Assembly (NCBI GenBank): GCA_945643635.1
Contig: CALZFC010000091.1
Span: forward strand, 925,001-989,000
Direction: 5' to 3'
Source of the DNA: Allodiplogaster sudhausi
Lineage: Eukaryota; Nematoda; Chromadorea; Rhabditida; Diplogasteridae
DNA: 64,000 bases
This document shows, in pieces, positions 34,951-45,274 of this stretch; the first letter of the stretch is position 1, and every line of letters begins with the position of its first letter. The notes beneath the pieces are model-generated. The model had not been told where the DNA came from. It ran no database searches and was given only the letters and a program-made list of their open reading frames with translations. Both the position numbers and the translations under genes were made by a program.

Positions 34951-37753
34951 ATGCGTTGTCCTGTCGTTGGTTGCGGCTTCTACTGCTCAAATATGAAGGA
35001 TGAGCTGCTGCACTACTCAGAATGCCATTTGAGAGTGCCAGCGCTTCAGTTTCGATGCTATGAATGTTCTTCTGTAAATGAGTTCAGCCGCCAAAGCAAT
35101 TTCCTGAAACACTGCCGTCTGTTTCATCCAGAAGGTATTAGATAAACATGACAACTTAATCTGTTTCACAGAATAGTATTCCTCATATCTATTCAGAGGA
35201 TTGCGGCGACTTCGATGTAGCAAGGCCAGAGTTTGATGAGGAGGCGATGGAAACAGATGTCGCTGTCGATGATGATGTGGACATTCCAGAGGATGAGGAG
35301 TACGATGTAGAAGAACTCATCGTGGATGAGGAAGAAGAAGAGTTGGATGCGCTGAATGACGACCTGGGCTCCTTCCTCGTATTCGAAGTCCTATCACTGG
35401 CAGCCTCTCCGTCTCTTCGGGAGACCAAGTTGTTGACCTTCTGTCGGCGGCTATGGCAAGATGCAGAAAGTTGGGCGATGACGAGTACGAAGATATGAAG
35501 AGGAAGCTCACCTCTATCCGAACCCCTTACCGACGGAAGATTGCAATGAAATCCGAGCAAAATTACGTCCTCAATACAGAAAGAAGAATGGGAAGTTATA
35601 CGGAAACAATTCGAAGGGATGACGGAACACAAGGCAGAGTGGATAAGGAATGCTACTTCTACATCACCAATCTTCGTGATGCGCTATTGCCAATTTCGTC
35701 TTGCAAAACTGCACAAGGTTCCCTCTTGAATAATGATTTTATTCCCTTTTCCATTTCTGAAAATGTTTCTCAAAAGCTTTCTAAATATTTAATTTTTTTA
35801 AACAAGGACTTTCAATGTCTTCTGTTGCAGACAGTTTCACCCCGAAGCAGTTGAAGTTCGTCGCTTTACGCTTCATCTTCTCGAGAAGTATCCATCTGTT
35901 GATATTTAAAGAGGGAAGGAGAGAGAGATTGTGTTGTAAAAAGATAGAAGTGAGAGATCCATACAATTTTTTAAATTTTACAGCGAACATTTGTCGGTGA
36001 CGGTTCTTCTGCCGTTGAGTTGCACATTCGACAAGTTCAGCAACGAATGAAGAAGGATGGCCGGTTTACTCCAAGGAGCTACACCAAACCAACTGCATAT
36101 GCGGATGACGTGGTCCCCGAGACAGCAATGCAATTACAGGTAGAACTAATTCAAACACACCTTAATTGCCAACAGGGGAAAACGGTGGTCCGATCCTGGC
36201 AACCCACTCAGTTTTTGAGACCCTAAAGTTTAAATTTCTAACTTACCCACTTGAGTTTTGTCTTACCCACCCAATTTTTTTAGGCCTTCGGAGGTATTAC
36301 CCATCCATTTTTGTTGGACCCTCGGACCACCCTGATTGCGAATTCGATTAAGAGCTGATGCTAATTAATGTTGCAGGATGTGAACACAATGGTTTACAAA
36401 TATGCAGCTCACCGCCAGCTTTTGAATGCCACAAGGTTTTTTTCCCAAAAGAATAAAAGAATTTATGATATGAACTCTATTCTCAGAAGTGCTCGTGTCT
36501 CTTTCTGCCGGACCCATTCTCCACGCGAGTGCTTCTCCAGATACTCGATACTCAGCAAGGGAGATCTGGTTAGATTCTTGGAACTAAATTTGTAAGAATC
36601 ATTTTTTTATCATATAAATCAGTAGCTTCAAGTCGAGGTTTTTCATTCATAGATCGTCGACGACTTTGTCGAAACTCAAGCTAAGACGGCCTCTACCTTT
36701 GGCGAAAGGTGGCGAAGTTTCATTCTTCCGTCGATTATGGCATTCGCCGATCGCGAGCTGAGTGAGCAGGAAAAGAAGGCGGCAGAAGAAGCGAACACTC
36801 TAAGTGAGACAACGACCCTTCTCATTATTCTTTTTATTATTTTATATTTTATTCACTATAAACATTCGAAAGAATTACGAGTTGTAGTACCGTATTCATC
36901 TTTTAAACGATTATTTTAAATAGGCCTTACAGTAATCTGAGCGCTAATATTTAACACATCACCTTAACTTTTCGCATTATTGACATATTTATTTTATATC
37001 TCAGAGAGTGCCTCCTTGCTCGGTCTTCTCTGCTTGCTCCAACTCTTCTCCAAGACGAAATACCGTCAACTGAGCCGCTCCACCCTCCTCTTCGTCCAGT
37101 TCGAGGTTTACATAGCTTTTATATAGCTAAAGATTCTTTATACGCACTAGCGGTTCGAAAATTTTGCGCACTTATCACCTACAGTATCGGATAGTTCGGC
37201 TTTTTTTGTTCAAAATTAGTTTACTACTTATGGCATACCGTTCTCGCAGGAAGAACACACCGTCAGCGGAGTTGTCTCACGTCTTGCCGCTTCTGGAGTT
37301 ACACAGCCGGTTCTGGTGACCTATGGGGATTCATCGCGGGACTACGTAGTCATTCTGGAGCAGTTGGATATTACGGTTTGATATTTTCTTTATGTTCGTT
37401 TAAGTGAAAAGAGAGAGGAACAAAATGTGTTGATAGGCAGGGAGAGAGAGAAGAGAGAGAGAGAGAGAGAAAGAGAGAGAGTGAGAGAGAATATCGTTAA
37501 AATGAATCGGAGATTCCGTTATTTTATCTTCACGCTTGCTACATATCGATTATGATTGCATACTTGACAGGTACGCGGAGGATTTGAGCAAGGCTTGCTG
37601 ACACTCGTGGCTGCTTACTGGCAATTCGACCTGAAGTTCCCTGCCCCGATCTCTCCTGCACTTGGTCTACTCTCTCACCTAATGGGCGTCTCGGCGAAGA
37701 ACAAGCTAACCAACGACGCGGCACGAATCTACCGCGAACTCAACTTAGAATAG
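34951..37753 (+). CDS. C2H2 zinc-finger protein of an expanded unknown type
   Basis: Exon 1 carries two C2H2-like fingers: CPVVGCGFYCSNMKDELLHY followed by SECH, and FRCYECSS...FLKHCRLFH. It splices (phase 1) at about 35,197 to a very acidic exon (DEEAMETDVAVDDDVDIPED and EEEEELDALNDDLG). Then come RKLGDDEYEDMKRKL (about 35,465-35,700), a piece FTLHLLEKYPSV (about 35,830-35,905), QQRMKKDGRFTPRSY (to 36,138), NTMVYKYAAHRQLL (from 36,378) and DDFVETQAKTASTF (about 36,654). Three clean exons end it: LLCLLQLFSKTKYRQLS (about 37,005-37,107), SGVVSRLAASGVTQPV (37,250-37,377) and GGFEQGLLTLVAAYWQFDL (37,571-37,753). The layout recalls the multicopy SAMD3-like proteins of invertebrates and fish. Function is unknown; a nuclear site is likely. 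Frames conflict at 35,440-35,500 and around 35,700-35,830. Confidence 0.55.
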
Positions 37754-37924
37754 TTTGTGCATTCCCTTTGTTGCGTTTCAGAATTTTCACTCTTAATTTC
37801 CTAGTTATACTCATTTATGGAAGTATTCCGCTTTAATTCTTGTGAGATTAATTTTCTTTGTAAAATATTATCGATATTTATTAATCTGGATCTTTAACTT
37901 ATAGAAAATATTGCTGTACTCATC

Positions 37925-38130
37925 ATATTCTTGTGAATATAATATTTTTTTCTTTTCTCATGTAAAAGTATCTTGTTCATTAAGTTCATTCTCCTGATTA
38001 TAGGGATATGTTATCTTATTGGAACTTTCTTGTAAATATAATCTCTTTTTTTCGCTTGTAGAAGTAATAACTTGTTCATTAAATTCAGTCTCCTCATTAT
38101 AGGGATTTATTTTCTTATTTGAAGAATTTG
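37925..38130. repeat. Tandem repeat, two units of about 105 bases
   Basis: Two diverged units share cttgta/gaatataat, tcttttttc, aagta, cttgttcatta and tctcct-attatagggat. The array lies just 3' of the zinc-finger gene. Confidence 0.7.
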
Positions 38131-38279
38131 CTTGTAACCAATCTTGTAAGAATTGCTTTGACGGTTATTTGAGATGATATGAGAATGAAATAATTGCTCT
38201 GTTCCAAAGAGACAGTGATAATGACATACAGCTTGAGAAGTTTATCGATCGGCAGAAAGAGCCTTGGACACAGTGACAT

Positions 38280-38335
38280 TTCAATCTCTCTCTCCGTTTC
38301 TTTTTTCCTCCCCTTCTCTCTCAGTTAGTCAATCT

Positions 38336-38373
<38 letters not shown>

Positions 38374-38405
38374 TTCGCTCCCTCTCTCCTTCTCTCTCTC
38401 CCTCG

Positions 38406-38453
<48 letters not shown>

Positions 38454-38470
38454 GTGTTTCACCTCTCTCT
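38280..38470. repeat. CT microsatellite
   Basis: Long (CT)n runs broken by two copies of cggtgttt(c). Similar GA/CT tracts occur at 2,757-2,960, 7,855-7,912, 9,470-9,570, 37,436-37,490, 38,985-39,065 and 61,318-61,378. Confidence 0.85.
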
Positions 38471-38474
38471 ATGT

Positions 38475-39520
38475 TTCGTCTCTCTCTCTTCGATCTAATA
38501 GCAGCGAATCGATGCTGAGAATGGCAGATTAGCAGTTAGTAATTAGAATGAAGAGAGAGTTCGAGGGAGTACAAAATGAATTGTGACCCTTGTTAACAGC
38601 AAGAATGAACAGCGAGATGATGAACACGCTACATCAGTGCGCAAAACACTGGAAAATTGTAGTAAAAAAATTGCATAATATGCCAGTTGACGAAAAGTCG
38701 CCGTTTAAAAGGAAACGCAATAACTGCTGCATATTTTATTTCTCTTCTCATTGTCAGACCTCGGATGACTAAACTTCTTTTAAAAATCCAATCGTTCAGA
38801 CTTACTTTTATACAACATTGAATAGCTCAAAAGAACCGCCTTTTTCTGTAGAAAAATATAGAATAGAGAGAGACGCAACTTATGGGCGCTCTCTAAGTGA
38901 TTTTCTCAAAATAAACGCAAAAACTGAGGAATTTTAGAAAGCTCGTTGCCAAATTGGCACAGATGGAGAGACCGAGTTCGTAGAGTTCTCTTTCTCTCTC
39001 TCTCTCTCTTTCACTTTTACTCTGTCTCTTTCCTCTTTTTGTCTCTCTCTCACTCTCCATTCTCTTCTCAACGTTCTCTGTGGACTCGGCCCTTTTCATC
39101 TGCTTTCGCAAGCTCAATCCGGACATATTCACAGAATCATCCTTATAGCAAAAAAATTGAGTTTTCGCCTCCTTTAAAGAGATAAGAGGACGAGACTTTA
39201 CAAAAAATTGTAAATATGATATGGTTATCACAACCATGTGAACCTGCCTGTCAGTTTATTTGTTTTATTAATTCCCTCGTTTCTCTTTGCTTCTCCTCTT
39301 ACTTTCATGGATGTGAGAGAGCATGTAAAAGAGAGAGAGAGAATTTTTTTTAGGAACCGTAGACCTTCCATATTCAAATACCTTTATTTCGCACCATTTT
39401 GTTTTATTTGTCATCGATGTGAATACACCTCAATTAGAATGCTTACCCGCGAGTGTGATTATTTATCCAAATTATTATTTAATCATTTACATGCCTTTAT
39501 GCTAAAATGCTCCTCATCCA
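38475..39520. other. No supported gene; inverted copy of a dispersed repeat
   Basis: 39,080-39,182 is the inverted copy of 13,322-13,425. In its minus frame it reads SLKEAKTQFF and MSGLSLRKQ. Otherwise nothing was supported. Confidence 0.45.
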
Positions 39521-39525
39521 AGCCC

Positions 39526-39533
39526 TATATAAA
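39526..39533 (+). promoter_or_regulatory. TATA box of Ly6-type gene 1
   Basis: TATATAAA within a block (ctcatccaagccctatataa) that is also conserved in the ghost copy at 54,180-54,225. Confidence 0.65.
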
Positions 39534-39644
39534 CAGACTCATTTGGTGAAAAAAGCATTGCCTTCTTCTGCCTCCATCCCGTTCTACGTTCCAATGTTAA
39601 CTTTTACCCGTCACATAACTCACTCCTCATCACTCTCCTTGTAG

Positions 39645-40260
39645 ATGTCGGTCGCATTCGGTCGTCTCTGTCTGCTTCTCTTGGTGGTCGGCGCGTGCTC
39701 CGTTGAGGCGCTGGATTGCTATATCGGTCTCGAAACGAAAGATGTCAAGATCGGGCCCACGAAAACGTGTCCGGATTGCACGACGAACTGCTACACGGTT
39801 AGTACTAACTGCTTAGGCTTTTTATGATGGAAATTTGATTGACTCTTCAACTAAACTCGATTGAACATTTTTATATGCTTAAATGGAACTGTAAAGAAGG
39901 AATAAATTCATTAAAATAATTTTAAGGCCTCTGGAGAAGACACCGATAGCCGTCGTCACTTCAGGGAATACACCTCAGATTGTGTGGCTACGGAAGAGGT
40001 GAATCTTTTTTTAAAAATGAAAATATAGTGTTTGAAAATTGAGTGAAACATCAGACATATTAATCGGCGCTTCCTCTTAGAAGCTCAGCGCCTTCGACAA
40101 ATCTCGCCATTATCGAACTTTCAAGTTTTCGTGCTGCTCCAAAGACCTCTGCAACAACTTCACATGGGGCATCGGCGGCTGTTCGATCCGACACTTCCCG
40201 CCCTTTTATGCCCTGCTTTCCCTGAGAGTCAATTTGAGGAATAAAGCAATTAGAAGATGA
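39645..40260 (+). CDS. Secreted Ly6/three-finger-fold protein (copy 1)
   Basis: Exons 39645-39797, 39927-39998 and 40081-40260, all phase 0, give 134 residues. The signal peptide LCLLLLVVGACSVEA is followed by LDCYIGLETKDVK, TCPDCTTNCYT, a second exon ending DCVATEE, and CCSKDLCNN in exon 3. The CY start and the CCxxDxCN end are the signature of the Ly6/uPAR-type fold, and ten cysteines or so are placed as expected. Unlike its paralogues it has a C-terminal extension of about 33 residues with WGIGG and a hydrophobic FYALLSL, which could be a GPI-anchor signal or read-through into 3' sequence. A splice acceptor (ccttgtag) directly precedes the ATG. Function is unknown; family members are secreted or membrane-tethered ligands and modulators. 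Confidence 0.85.
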
Positions 40261-40374
40261 TGTACTGGATAAGAAGAAATAAAAGCTAACGAAAATATTC
40301 CGGTGATGACAAGGATCTTTGATTTTCCATGCTCTTTCACATCCAAAAAAGTAGAAACAAAGGCAAGGAGTTCA

Positions 40375-40500
40375 ATTCTGACAACAAAAGCCAGTTGCAC
40401 TTTACCGAATCATTTGCAAATTTACTTTTTCTTACGAAATGCTTTTTTTAGAACTAGAGGAATACGATATGTTTATAGAAAATTATCGGATTTTTGTTAT
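40375..40500. repeat. Dispersed repeat, copy 1
   Basis: Words caacaaaagccagttg, taccgaat, ttacgaaatgcttttttt and agaacta recur in the same order at 46,625-46,745. Confidence 0.65.
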
Positions 40501-40507
40501 TTAAAAA

Positions 40508-40655
40508 ATTTTCATATCAAGCGGTCAACTCGAAGAACAATTTTTTCATTTCAAGCGGTCACTCGAATAACAATTTTTTGTTTCATTTCAAGCGCTCAAC
40601 TCGAATAACAATGTTTTTTTTTTATTTCATGCGGTCAACTCGAATAACAACCATG
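40508..40655. repeat. Tandem repeat, four units of about 38 bases
   Basis: Each unit carries caagcggtcaactcgaataa with small changes, then caa and a T-run. It directly follows the dispersed repeat. Confidence 0.8.
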
Positions 40656-40672
40656 CTATCAGGAAAGGTTTT

Positions 40673-41041
40673 ATGTCTCAAACATTCTATGTCCTGATTA
40701 CCTTAAGCAAGCTGTTTTCTTCACTTCAACGCAATTCCATGTCACACCTAACATTTGAGCGTTCTTTCTCTTTCAAACAGCTCCACTTCTTTCTTCACAT
40801 ACACATTGTCCTCGCCAACTACTGCGGCTGTTCCAGCGGCATCTATAGAGGATATCCAAGGAATGACTATGGACGTGGCTTTCCAGTCTACGGCGGAGGA
40901 TATGGCATGAGGCAACCCAGTTATGGCACGTTGCGTCCGAGCTCGGACATATGGCTATGGAATGGGATCGCCAGGAACATTCGTGTCGATGACATCACAG
41001 ACCGTCAGCCAGACCAGCAAGACTCGTACTGGTCTGGCTGA
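40673..41041 (+). CDS. Possible Gly/Tyr-rich small protein
   Basis: An open frame whose second half reads NYCGCSSGIYRGYPRNDYGR then GFPVYGGGYGM and TLRPSSDIWLW. The Gly/Tyr/Arg composition recalls nematode Gly-Tyr-rich secreted peptides, and a hydrophobic stretch (LHFFLHIHIVLA) precedes it, so a real exon may start near 40,790 after a tttcaaacag site. No homologue is recognised and no splice partner proven. Its last residues are encoded by the left arm of a perfect hairpin. Confidence 0.3.
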   Translation: MSQTFYVLITLSKLFSSLQRNSMSHLTFERSFSFKQLHFFLHIHIVLANYCGCSSGIYRGYPRNDYGRGFPVYGGGYGMRQPSYGTLRPSSDIWLWNGIARNIRVDDITDRQPDQQDSYWSG

Positions 41042-41047
41042 CGGTCT
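40999..41047. repeat. Perfect 19-base hairpin
   Basis: agaccgtcagccagaccag at 40999-41017 is exactly complementary to 41029-41047, with an 11-base loop. It overlaps the end of the possible Gly/Tyr-rich frame and could serve as an RNA 3' structure or small hairpin RNA. Confidence 0.85.
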
Positions 41048-41458
41048 ACAGCAACTAGAGACATCTACAGCAACTCGCCGGCCATTAGCCAAACAATGAT
41101 GGGCTGATGAAGTCCCTTGCTTGATTTACAAGGATTGCAGATTTGACGGGATACATTCTACTTTACCTTATGTATGTACATACATATTTCCCCATTTATA
41201 AATTTGTATACCTTTAAAGTTTAATGATAAATCCGTACTGTGTTATTCGATATTAACTTTCTTTTTTTTAAGTCCCTCTCCAAGTGTTTTCACATTGATT
41301 TGTCACTCCAGCAGCTGATGAACAATCAAGAAATAAATATATTAAAATATGTCTTTATTGTATATTTTGACAAATTAAATCGGGCTATGAGAACGTTGGT
41401 GTTCAAGCATTTGACCCATCTTCTGTGCATATATTCTTATCAAACAACCATTTTGCTA

Positions 41459-41462
41459 TGAT

Positions 41463-41498
<36 letters not shown>

Positions 41499-41510
41499 CA
41501 TATGTATATA
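41459..41510. repeat. AT/TATG microsatellite
   Basis: A run of TA and tatatg/cata words just downstream of the P450 stop. Confidence 0.8.
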
Positions 41511-41554
41511 ATCCTAGTTCTATTTTCCTATCAATGCACGCAAATGAAAAGGAG

Positions 41555-44500
41555 TTAGACGACGGGCACAAGTCGTAGTTTGTGCGGTTTCGGCAGATGA
41601 ATGTTGAGCGGTTGTGGCTCGAGATCAATTCCGGTGCCGTCGACGGGAGGGAGGATACGGTATCGTTGAAGAGTCGCGGCTTTTCCGAGGAAGAGCTCCA
41701 CCCGAGCAAGGCCCTCGCCGGCGCACTGGCGCTTTCCGAGGCCGAACGGAATTGTGTGCTCTACTAGGTCCTAAAACTTTCCGTTAAAAAAGTCATCTCC
41801 TATAAAAACAGAAAAAGGGTGAAAAGAACCTGATATTTAGCGAACTTTGCACATGTTTTCGACTTTATCAGATATTTCTGTGACCTTTTTGATGACGCTG
41901 CTTTTAGGCGTCAAATATCCCTCCGGTCTGAATTCTTCCGGATTCTCAAAGCATGGATCCGATGAGAGAATTTGATGGATTCCGACGTAGACCATCGCGT
42001 TTGATGGAATTTGGATCCCCTAAAAAAGACAGGAAACTTTAAAAGTTCGAAAACATCTAATATTTGTATGTAAATAGTGCATAGACAGACTATCAGTAAA
42101 TGCATAAAAAAATGAGTAAATATTAAAGAACGAAATATCCCCAGCAAGCCACCTGAACGGTCGTCTCGATTCTCGACTGGTGGAAGACGGGGAAGCTGAC
42201 AGGGATTATGTTAGCGCAGCGTTGAAGTTCGTGCACAGTTGCAGCCGTGTACGGCATTAGAGGCTTGTCTGCCATGGATGGGAGGCGGTCGGCACCCACC
42301 ACTGAGAGGACTTCGGCGCGAATTCGTTCCTGGAATGGATAGTTTGTTGGACAAACTAGATACCCAGTATTCGGATATATATATATAAGATACGATATAG
42401 AGAACTTGTGATCTAAAAGCAGTATGTCCCGATGGCAACCAATCGGCCAATCTGCCCGAACCTGGACGTCAGGATTCGCGGCGAAGAAGAGCATTCCCCA
42501 GCAGAGTGTCGTGGACGTCGTCTCCATGCCGGCCAGGAAGATGTCCGAGCAGTTCGCGGTGAGCTGCGTCTCACTACAAATTTTTCTTTTCTTTTTCTTT
42601 TATAACCATCAATTAATATTGATTGTTGGCAATTTACATACTTCTAGAAAACTGTGCACGAATAGAGGACGGAATAAGAGTGAATCAGGCTGAAGCAGAG
42701 AAGGCTGTCCTCCGTCTTCTTCTCGGCCGCCACCCTGTCCAAGTATGCATGCACGTAGCACGACGGCTCCTCGTCGACGATGTGCGTCTGCCGTGCTCGT
42801 TCGATGTTCTTGCGCACGTGCTGATGCAAATGCGAGCAAACATTTCATCATTTTATTTATTTATTGACCATATTCATATTGCCAGTTTTAATGCGTCCTA
42901 CGCATGAATCATTTCCTCTAATTGAACTCGCGTCCTAATCGAAGACTTCGTTCTAATTGTACATCCAAGAAAAAAAAACTGTGGATGAATAACACCCTTC
43001 CTCCATCTAATGGAACCCCTCCTAATGAGGACAAAAACCATAGATATGTACATAGAAGACAAATCTTGGAACACTTAACAGATAAATAGTTAATAAATGT
43101 ACGATACAGTGTCTTGTCCATGTCTGATTCTGAATGTTCAACTGCCGTACGATTATTCTCCCTCGAGGACACTGACAAATGTCTCGGATATGTCCAAGAC
43201 ATTTTTTAGGGTGGCAGACAAATGTCTCAGACACTAAGGAAAATGCCTATGTTAGTACACGGGTCTCGCATCTGTCTCTCAGGTTTCTTTGAAAGGTCAC
43301 AGACACTTTTGGAAAAATATTATGTCCAAGACATTGAGAATATCTTGGACCATGTCGAAGACATTCTGAGAAGGCGAGAGAGTGTGCAGTTTTAAGAGAG
43401 GCGAAACAACGCGCGCCTCTCTTAAGACTGCACACTCTCTCGCCTTCTCAGAATGTCTTCGACATGGTCCAAGATATTCTCAATGTCTTGGACATACGCC
43501 GAAAGTCATTTCGTGTCTCCGAGAAAATATAAATGAAAATAGTGTGTTTAAAAATAGATATTCCTACCACTTCCATCATTTCCTACAGCCATGAAAGCAT
43601 GAAGCGTCCAATGAAGGGAATATAATAAATCCAAGGCATAAGAGTCGTGAAGTAGAGGAACTTGGACGCGGCCATCGTGTTCAGCAGCTGTAATTTGGGT
43701 CGGCTACTCTTGTTCACTTTAACACTACCATATTCCTGTCGTCTTCCGGTAGAGATTTATTATATATATGTTTTCATGTGTGTTTGTTTGTATGCATGAG
43801 TGATCGCACAATCAGTCCGATACATAATTGCATGTATGGTTATTTTGTTTTAAGTTTCAATGGATTAAAAATTAATTTAGAAATATTAGGAAGCGAAATT
43901 TGAAAGTGATAAAAGACCAATCGACCTTACTGAAGTCGTTGGCATAGTTGACAATCTCGTCGCTGTCGTCGAACGCATAGCGAAAACCGAAGAGCGTCTC
44001 GTTGATAATGTTCGCCACCATAACCTGGTCGACATAATTCCAGTTAAATGATTATTGCCTTTTTTACTCTCTCCGTGATCCTGATAAGAAAAAAACCTAA
44101 GAAATTAGTTATAAAGATAGATTTCAGAGATAATTTGCTAGTTGTAAATAGTCTGATGAGATATGTGATTGCGACAGAGAGAGTGTGAGAGAGAGGGGTG
44201 AAAAATCCAACTTGAACTGGCCAGTGCATCTCTACTCTATCCTTATCAGGAATGCCATCTAAGAAGCGCAGGTAGTCCTCGATCGAGCGGAGAACCTGAA
44301 TAAATCAGTTGTATATGACGGACGCAAAGCTGGCTAATTACAGATATATGTGCATATCCATCCCATTCTGCTCTTCCCGTCAGAAAAGTCTACTTACTCC
44401 CGAAACAATCTTCATGACTCAAACATGAAAGAATAGACACAAACCTGCTGCTCCATTCGATTCTTACCCATGCCAAAGTCGCGCAGGATTCCAATGGAAA

Positions 44501-45267
44501 CGCGTCGCTGAGCCTGAAATTACAAATGTGAGATTGAAAAGGATTGGCTTACAAATTGTACGACATTAATTAATTCTTTTTTTTCTCTCTCTCAACTCAG
44601 CGACCTGCCACCCCATCCCGTTCGCAAAGAGGAGTCCCGTGTTCGGCACGGGCATCAGCATCTGGTTAACAATGTTCGTCGGACGGTCAGCGAAGTGGTC
44701 ACCTGTAAATTAGATATTTTTATATCCAGTACAATCTCGCTAAAATTATATTTCAATTCCATTTTCGTATGGAAAAAATCGATATATGTATGAATGAGAA
44801 GTATAAAGAAATAACATGCCCTTGGTGACCATGGCCTCCTTGACGATTTCGAAGTCGGCAAGAACAATGAGTGGTTCGGGCATGAAGACGGTGAAGACGC
44901 TCCCGTACTGCATCGAAAGGCGAGGAAAGTCTCGGAACATCTCATTTGTCGACAGCTGAGTTTTTTTGGACTTATTTCGGGTGAAAAGAGGAGGAGGATG
45001 GTGGAGTGTTTAGTGCGTTATTCCATATCTTTCTAAAATCAAGTGTGTTTCCATTTCAACGATTTTTTCTAGAATATATTTGATTGTTAAAAGATAAACG
45101 TGTGTTGATGAAAAAAGTCTAATGTGGCCGTTTCAGCTAACCTGATGCATGTTGCCAATAAGAGGAAGCGGAGTCGGTCCGGGTGGATAATTTGCCACTT
45201 TACGATAATATCCGACGACATACCAAACGAGGAGTAATATGAATGCCACCACGATCGGAAAGGCCAT
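41555..45267 (-). CDS. Cytochrome P450, CYP2 clan (CYP33-like)
   Basis: Twelve minus-strand exons: 45267-45142, 44955-44820, 44702-44605, 44513-44445, 44295-44236, 44024-43926, 43687-43587, 42820-42660, 42573-42462, 42329-42153, 42019-41885 and 41770-41555. They total about 496 codons, normal for the family. In order they show a membrane anchor (FPIVVAFILLLVWYVVGYY), the hinge YPPGPTPLPLIGNMHQ, FGMGKNRMEQ, the I-helix FLAGMETTSTTL, a PERF-type PEEFRPEGYL and the haem-ligand motif PFGLGKRQCAGEGLARVELF. A microsomal monooxygenase of lipids or xenobiotics is expected. The second intron has a GC donor (CCAAGG then GCATGT) and only this keeps the frame (VTKG then DHFADRP). The exon 7/8 junction is one base out of phase by my model, and that intron carries a large fold-back. 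Confidence 0.9.
43321..43496. repeat. Fold-back with two 83-base arms in P450 intron
   Basis: Left arm 43321-43403 and right arm 43414-43496 are reverse complements with one mismatch, around a 10-base loop (aaacaacgcg). The arm contains cattgagaatatcttggac and gaaggcgagagagtgtgc. Upstream (43,160-43,320) are further words like aatgtctc and tccaagac from the same arm, as if the element is larger or repeated. Transcribed through the intron it would give an almost perfect 83-bp RNA hairpin. Confidence 0.92.
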
Positions 45268-45274
45268 CACGCAA

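Noticed and set aside
43382..43594. Mirror-image open frames (SLKTAHSLAFSECLRHG) on both strands
   Set aside because: They arise from the two complementary arms of the fold-back.
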